Source: Tulasnella sp. 424 (lineage: Eukaryota; Basidiomycota; Agaricomycetes; Cantharellales; Tulasnellaceae). Taken from it: a stretch of 64,000 bases of DNA. A program made the position numbers and the translations under genes. The notes beneath the pieces were generated by a model. That model saw only the letters and a program-made list of their open reading frames with translations. It did not search any database and had not been told where the DNA came from. Of this stretch, positions 57,810-64,000 are shown one piece after another. Each line of letters starts with the position of its first letter. Within the stretch, counting starts at the first letter, position 1. Where the stretch lies: contig WSUB01000096.1 in NCBI GenBank assembly GCA_019633425.1, positions 98,568 through 162,567 of the forward strand, in the 5' to 3' direction.

Positions 57810-59136
57810 TCAGATGAACTCTGATACACGGACAGAAAATTTAGCTCCGGAGCCCCTAAGAATATCCGTTACGCTTGGCATGACCCTCTCCGAGCTTGCT
57901 GTGAACAGCACCTTGTGCGATGGACACAAGAGTGTGGCAAGAACGCCCATCAACTGCGACGGGTCTTCAATTCCGTCTATGCCAATGTCTACGGCTTTCT
58001 CCGAGAGGGTCGGTTTTTTCGAGCTTTGTGGGTCAGACCACGGTTCCGACCTAACGAGGAAGCGCCTGGTCCACTCAGTCCAATATATGGCCAACTCTGG
58101 GGCGGCTTGAATGCATCCTTTGCTTAGGCGCAGCAAGGTAATGCCGGAATCCAAGCCGCCAACGCTCAACCAACGAATATCCTCCAACATAGGGGCCTCC
58201 AGCATGGACAGCAGGCGGCTGTTAACTGGGTTGCATACTCTTTTTATGACTAAGGACGAAAGAAGAGGGAGCGTGATTGTCGGGAGTTCTTCAGAAGATG
58301 GATCATCGAAGTCTGTGGTGTTGGTCCAGCTGAAGAGGGAGAGTCGTCTAAGTCGTGGGGCCAATGAAAGGATGCGGTGAAGTGCTGAGATGGTTGGGGC
58401 ATTCTGGTGGATACCCCATAACGTTATCGTCTCCAGGCCGCTGAGACGAGGCGAGTCCCACGGAATAACTACTCCGCCTAGGTGAAGATGCTGGAAGGGA
58501 ACTCCATCTCCTACATCGAAAACGTACGGAGTCGGGGGCGCTGGCGATACGAGTAGTTTTATGTCGCTCAGCAGCGGGAAGGGACTGCTGTCTAGGAACG
58601 ATTGGATGTACCCCAAGGAAAGACCAGCCTGGGATTCGATGGAGCGGATCCTTCTCGACTCCGGTTTGAGTAGATTGGCGAATTCCCAGAGGCGGTCCGC
58701 ATCGGCCCCGTTCACGCCATGGTCGAACCCCCAAATTCGAACGTCCAGTGCTCCCCCAGAGTTCCTGCTTAGCACTCGGGACCAAGCATCTCGCCCATGA
58801 CCTGCATCCATGATCCTCCAAAATTGAGGTGTCTTGAGGATGACCTCCCGCCAATATTTGCATACGGAGGCGAGGCGTTGCAGGTCTTCCGTGCTCCATT
58901 CAGTATCGTTCAATGCGTTGAGAAGGACCTCGACGAGTAGCTCCATCGGAAGCCCTTGGATGAAAAATGCTGATTCGGTATTCCTTGGTTTGAGGGTCGT
59001 CTTCCCGAAGGGCCGGAGCATTGCAGATCTGTATGAGATCAAGTAATTGATCTACTCAGAATCTATGAGCGTAGAATCCAACATATACGTACGGTTGCCA
59101 AAAGATAGACTTTATTCCATTCGAAAGTGCATCCAT
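57810..59136 (-). CDS. F-box-like protein R4
   Basis: Two exons, 59093-59136 and 57810-59028, with a 64-nt intron (GTACGT...CATACAG), give 420 residues. Exon 1 encodes MDALSNGIKSIFWQ. Exon 2 lacks the few residues (SDGWKYW) that R2 and R3 have just before PFGKTTL. The F-box-like motif is IQGLPMELLVEVLLNALND, then LASVCKYWREVIL. The leucine-rich half includes WDSPRLSGLETITLWGIH and LSLAPRLRRLSLFSWTN. Intact. It is the last gene of the array before the housekeeping block. Confidence 0.87.
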
Positions 59137-60018
59137 GAGTCAGGACTGTACTTTTGGGTGAGGGATACCGCGCGGAGCGTGGTGGTTCGTGCAAGTGGAA
59201 ACCGTGACAAGGCCCTGGGAAGGCGCCACATCCCAAAAGTTAACTTTGAGAGGACCGTTCAACGCGCGCGCCGTTCAGATTATCTCTAATCACAGATTTT
59301 CCGAGCCATTTTATGAGGCCTATCGCTAGTGAATGTAGTCCTTGCTGCGAGCCCCTCTCCTTTTAGGAGAAGTCGGCCACTTGGGTTACGACGGGTAGGC
59401 TAATGTGTCTGCAGTGCTCCTGTTCGAGGTTGAGTCTCCAATTCGAAAAGTGCACTGACAGGCGGCGGAGGATGCTAATTTTAGAAGATGCGCCGACGTT
59501 TACCTCGTTCGAAGAAGTGCTATGTAAAAATTAACATTTGGAAACGCAATTGAGGCTCAAAAATCAAGGTGAGCAAATTCGGTGCGTCCATACGAAGGCG
59601 ACCTCTGGGTCACAGTTCCGTATAATGTGGAGCAACCAGGAAAAAATAAATTCAACCTAATATGTACAAGGTCCTCGAGGAAGGCCTTAAGGTCCGTCAC
59701 CTGCTAGTCATTGGTCGAAGGAAGGGTGCGGAAGTCAGTGAAATCCTCCCGCCCACTCCGTTTACCTCATAACACTGCACTAGCCCTCAATTAATGCTGT
59801 ATTTTGTAAGAGAAAAAATGGATTGTTTTTGTGATACCATATATGGGGTTCGGATCAGAACTTCCGTACAAGTTACGGCGCTCAGAGAGGTTGACGGAGC
59901 TAACGGAGCTCCGAAGATAGCAACCTTCCCCGATGTTCCGCCTTAATCTGATTCCTGGCGAAAGACATGTTCTCTACTCTCCTCTACCTCCCAACCTCGC
60001 TCTCACCACTAGCTCGAA
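59137..60018. other. intergenic region between R4 and allantoinase
   Basis: The upstream block of R4 (gtgcaagtggaaaccgtgac) is at 59189-59208. A second copy of the 55430-55620 segment lies at 59720-59900, then comes the allantoinase promoter. No gene is seen. Confidence 0.5.
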
Positions 60019-61733
60019 ATGCCTACGCTCGTTGTATCGTCAAGTAATGTGTTGTTGAAGGGGCGGAAGAAGCCACAGGCAGCCACGTTCGAAGTCAATT
60101 TGAACACGGGAAAGATCGATGCCGTACACGAAGGCAAACGCGACAAGAGCGAGTACTATGCCTCCACTCCAGACGAACTTTGGATAGATGCAGGGGACCT
60201 GTACGTACTCCCAGGGTTGGTCGAGTGAGTTGTGCATCTCCTTGTTGTCTGAGCATTCCGCGGATCGCTGACCTGCAGCATGCACGATGATGTATGAATC
60301 TGCAGTGCACACGTCCACCTCAATGAGCCCGGAAGAACCGATTGGGAGGGATTTATGACTGGAACTCAGGCCGCAATATCGGGTGGAGTAACCACGGTAG
60401 TGGACATGCCTTTGAACTCGATCCCACCAACCACGACTGTCGACAGCCTGGAGACTAAGAGGAAAGCTGCTCGTGGGCAATGCTGGACTGACGTTGGGTT
60501 CTGGGGAGGCATCATACCCGGTAATGATGTAAGTGTTGGTTTGGTTCGTAGCATTGGGAACACCGACGGCTAAGACCAGTTCGCAGAAAGACCTCCCGCA
60601 ACTGGTCAAGCAGGGCGTTAAGGGGTTCAAATGCTTTCTCATAGAGAGCGGTGTCGATGTAAGCTACCATACATCCTTGATAAAGATGTACCACTAAATA
60701 TTCTATAGGAATTCCCATGTGTCGCCGAGGACGACCTCGTTCAAGCCATGGTTTCTCTGGACGACGTGAGTTCCTTTCTCATTGTCCTCTTAGCTTTCAC
60801 CTGACCATACTCTTTCAAGTCTCCTACTACAGTCCTTTACCACGCAGAGCTTGAAGGCAAAGGGGACGCTGCTAAAGAAAGGATGGACAGCGTTAGCGAT
60901 AAAGACCCCGCATCCTACAGCACCTTCCTCGCTTCTCGACCACCTTCACTGGAACTCGACGCGATCGAACTGGTCATATCACTCCACCGACGTTTCTCCA
61001 ACCTTCGCGGACACGTCGTCCATTTGTCCGCAGCCGAAGCTCTCCCGGTCCTTCGGCAGGCCAAGGCTGCCGGTGTGAACTTGACCGTTGAAACATGCTT
61101 CCACTATCTATGCCTCAACGCTGAACAGATCCCACACGGTCATCCGGAATTCAAGTGCTGCCCTCCAATTCGAGACAACTCCAACCGACAGCTCTTATGG
61201 GAAGGTCTGCTGGATGGGACGATCGACTTCGTGGTGTCAGATCATAGTCCATGTGTCGCGAGCTTGAAACGGGTGGAAGAAGACGGAGACTTCATGAAAG
61301 CGTGGGGCGGGGTTAGCACGCTCGGGCTCGGGCTTAGCTTGTTATGGACCGAGGCCACCAATAACCGGAAGGACGTTTCGATTGGTGACATTATCGAATG
61401 GACGAGTGCCAAGACTGCGAAGCATGCGAGTCTGGAAGGGGTTAAAGGTGCTATTGAAGTTGGATATGATGGGGACTTTGTCATATGGGACCCAGAGGCC
61501 GAGTTCTTGGTACGTATTGTTCCCTCTTGTGTCCATAATGCATCCTGCTCCTATGCCAATGCGTTGCTTTCCAGGTAACGAAGGGATTGTTGAAGTTCAA
61601 AAACAAGTTGTCACCTTACGAAGGGCTGAGACTTAGGGGTGTGGTTAACAAGTCTTACGTGCGAGGAACGCTTGGTTACAACCGGCTAACTGGGGGCTTT
61701 GTCGGGCTAACGGCCCCTGGACAGCTTCTTTGA
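60019..61733 (+). CDS. DAL1: allantoinase (EC 3.5.2.5)
   Basis: Six exons, 60019-60224, 60306-60528, 60587-60658, 60709-60765, 60820-61509 and 61575-61733, give 468 residues, the normal length of the family. Allantoinase opens the ring of allantoin to allantoate in purine degradation, letting the fungus use purines as nitrogen source. It is a metal-dependent amidohydrolase. The expected metal ligands are visible: the HVH pair in [21 protein letters not shown] (split here by intron 1), the modified Lys in GVKGFKCFL, His in LYHAEL, His in [12 protein letters not shown], and Asp in FVVSDHSPC. The C-terminal VRGTLGYNR region is typical. No other purine-pathway gene is nearby. Confidence 0.95.
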
Positions 61734-62116
61734 TCGAATCTAGACCCGAGAGGTGTTTAGGAAGATTTTAGGTTTGAATTTGGGAATATAATAGCTTTGG
61801 TACGCTCATTGATGCTCGACGCAATGAAGTCAGGACGTGTAGGAGGCAGAGTGGAGGGCACAGAGTGGAGGTGCAAGGCGGCGACGTGGTTCCGAAACTC
61901 CGTTTATGTCCGTCCATCCAGGATTACAACGCAGACTGCTCTTCACCCACCGCACACCTCAAACTTTCCCCGACCGTCAATTCCCCCTCAAAAGGACGAC
62001 CCAACTCTAGCGACTCGTTAGCAACACTCGACCGAAGCTGTATAACATATAATTGTTCTGTTGTAATTAACCATCTCGACTCGACCACCTCGCGTTCAAA
62101 AAGGTTCCAAACCGAC
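61734..62116. promoter_or_regulatory. intergenic region upstream of the SNW gene
   Basis: 383 bp holding the 3' flank of allantoinase and the promoter and leader of the SNW gene. No clear TATA box is seen, as is usual for a housekeeping gene. Confidence 0.4.
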
Positions 62117-64000
62117 ATGGCTGCTCTTGCAAGGTACCCACCATCATCTAGAGAACCTCTAACTCTGACTGACTGGAAGCTTTGATGTAGCATTCTTCCT
62201 CAACCAGTACACACCACGATTTCTGACGATGAAGAGGAGACCACAACCACGACAACTGTACTGGCCCCGAGGGCCGTAATCCCACCTTATGGACAGCGAA
62301 AAGGCTGGAGACCATCAAAGCAGGAGGACTTTGGGGATGGAGGATCTTATCCGGAATGTCACATAGCGCAGTATCCTCTGGAGATGGGTAGGAAGAAGGC
62401 GAGTTCTTTTTCACGCTGTTTCGAAGTCGAACTAACGGAGGCTTGGTATTCCAGGCCTCGTCTGGCAACACTCTCGCACTTCAAGTCGACGCCGAAGGCA
62501 ACGTTCGCTACGACGCTATCGCTCTGCAAGGTCATCGGGATGGTGCAAAAGTTCAGTCGCAGTTCAAAGATCTCGTGCCACTTCTCAACAGGCAGGACCT
62601 CAATGACGAAGACCGCTCGATGGACCGTCCTTCGGAGGAGGAGGTGCAGCAGACCGCCGAAAGGACAAAAGCGGCACTGGAGAAACTGGTGAACGGCAAG
62701 ATCAAAGCCGCGCAGCCGAAGAACGTACCCGATGGTCAAGGCAAAACGTCGTTCATTCGATACACTCCGGGACAACAGGGTAGCTCCGAAGGGGGCTTGA
62801 AGCAGAGAATAATCAAGATGTCGGAAGTAGCAGAAGACCCTCTGGAACCACCTCGCTTCAAGCATAAGAAGATTCCTCGCGGACCACCCAGCCCTCCCCC
62901 TCCGATCCTGCGAAGCCCCCCTCGTAAAGCCACTGCTGCCGAACAGAAGGAATGGATGATTCCACCATGTATCTCCAACTGGAAGAACAACAAAGGTTTC
63001 ACGATCCCCCTCGATAAACGGCTGGCCGCCGACGGCCGAGGTCTGCAGGACGTCCATATCAACGACAACTTTGCCAAGCTGTCCGAATCCCTTTTCATCG
63101 CTGACCGACATGCGCGGGAGGAAGTTCGACAGCGCGCGCTCATGCAACAGAAGATCGCGGAGAAGCAGAAGGCTAGCAAGGAGGAAAGTCTTCGTCTGCT
63201 TGCTCAACGTGCTAGGGAGGAGCGTGGAGGAGCTCCGTCGTCCACCGCTCCATCAGCGAAGCCAGGTGCCATGAAGTCTGCGTTGGCTGGCTATGGTAGC
63301 GGAAGCGAGAGTGGTAGCGGGAGTGGCAGCGAGAGTGAAGGAAGAGGGGACGAGGAGGACGAGGAAGCTGCTAAGATACGCGACGAGATGCGTCGCGAGA
63401 AGCGGCAACAGCGAGAGCGCGAGATGCGGATGAGCAACATGGGTCAGGAGCAAAGGGCTAAGCACTTCGCAAGGTACGCTTTTACGCCACCACGTCTCCT
63501 CCCAAACTGATCATACTTAACGGGTCACACAGGGAACAGAACCGTGACATCTCGGAGAAGATTGCCCTGGGCTTGGCGAAGCCTACAGTGTCAAAGGAGA
63601 GCATGCTCGACTCCCGACTGTTCAATCGCGAATCAATGTCGGGTTCCTTCGCAGATGAAGACTCGTATAACCTATACGACAAACCGCTCTTCCATGGCTC
63701 TTCGGCGGCGGCGGCCATCTACAAGTCTCGGGGAAATATGGGAGAGGGCAACGACGAGCTTTACGGAGGTGGAACGGAGGAAGGTGTGACTCAAGCCCTG
63801 TCTTCAGACCGCTTCGGTTTGGGACCCACGAAGCTTGGAAAGGGGCTTGGATATGAAGGAGGGCCTGGGGCAGATGGACCATCAGAGGGACCAGTGCAGT
63901 TTGAGAAGGACGTCAGCATAAACCCGACAGACGACGTGTTCGGAGTTGGCCAGTTCTTAGATGAGGCGAAGAGAGGAGTTAAGCGTGGGTTGGACACTTC
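62117..64000 (+). CDS. SNW1: SNW/SKIP-domain splicing factor (Prp45/SNW1 type), partial at the right edge
   Basis: Exons 62117-62133, 62191-62398, 62455-63473 and 63533 to beyond 64000 give about 570 residues here. SNW proteins join the spliceosome at activation and also act as transcription co-regulators in the nucleus. Seen motifs: PPYGQRKGWRPSKQEDFGDG near residues 38-57, QYPLEMGRKK at 66-75, then SSGNTLALQVDAEG, the name-giving SNWKNNKGFTIPLDKRLAADG, and a long charged helix (ADRHAREEVRQRALMQQK). A Ser/Gly and acidic run follows. The first coding exon is only 17 nt. Intron 2 (56 nt) fits only as GC-AG: AAG|GCGAGT...TTCCAG|GCC. The last residues (GVKRGLDTS) continue past the window. Confidence 0.94.

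Overview
The window looks like a piece of a basidiomycete (Agaricomycete) nuclear genome. The genes are interrupted by short introns of 44 to 122 nt with GT-AG borders, and most are 53 to 79 nt. The window is dominated by the expanded F-box-like/leucine-rich protein families typical of mushroom-forming fungi. The housekeeping genes (allantoinase, SNW/SKIP splicing factor, DHA2 transporter, secreted SGNH hydrolase) also read as fungal. There is no bacterial, viral or organellar content. All functional calls come from reading motifs; no database search was run.

Layout. (1) 1-10832: a head-to-tail array of five minus-strand F-box-like genes (L1-L5). L1 runs off the left edge. L5 carries a one-base frameshift and a 100-N assembly gap flanked by identical 77-bp sequences. 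L2-L5 share a small first exon missed by a simple reading-frame search, and a conserved promoter element. (2) 10999-12801: a plus-strand F-box-like gene, divergent from L5. (3) 13279-19761: a second F-box subfamily. A tandem duplication of about 2.5 kb gave paralogues A1 and A2 and left a truncated copy of the 3' end of neighbour B between them. (4) 20582-29312: three more F-box-like genes flank a strongly diverged importin-alpha-like armadillo gene. A chimeric duplicated fragment joins the F-box gene's 3' end to part of the importin gene. (5) 30007-31539: a secreted GDSL/SGNH hydrolase with five exons.

(6) 31610-38594: gene-poor sequence with one doubtful hypothetical gene and a compound tandem repeat near 35.4-36.5 kb. 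(7) 38595-39697: an acidic/basic low-complexity protein of unknown function. (8) 39698-47892: about 8 kb with no convincing intact gene, rich in degenerate repeats. One element occurs at 41.2-42.0 and 46.3-47.0 kb, a local array lies at 42.3-43.6 kb, and there is one membrane-protein remnant. (9) 47893-49900: a DHA2-type major facilitator with five exons. (10) 51431-59136: a second array of four F-box-like genes (R1-R4), again with a conserved first mini-exon (44 nt). (11) 60019-61733: allantoinase with six exons. (12) 62117 to the right edge: an SNW/SKIP (Prp45-type) splicing factor whose second intron is best explained as a GC-AG intron.

In total 16 F-box-like genes are present, one of them broken. 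By family knowledge they would be substrate-receptor candidates for SCF ubiquitin ligases, but their substrates cannot be read from sequence. The arrays show repeated local duplication followed by unequal decay (frameshift, lost splice acceptor, truncated copies). No operon-like pathway logic connects the housekeeping genes to the F-box genes.
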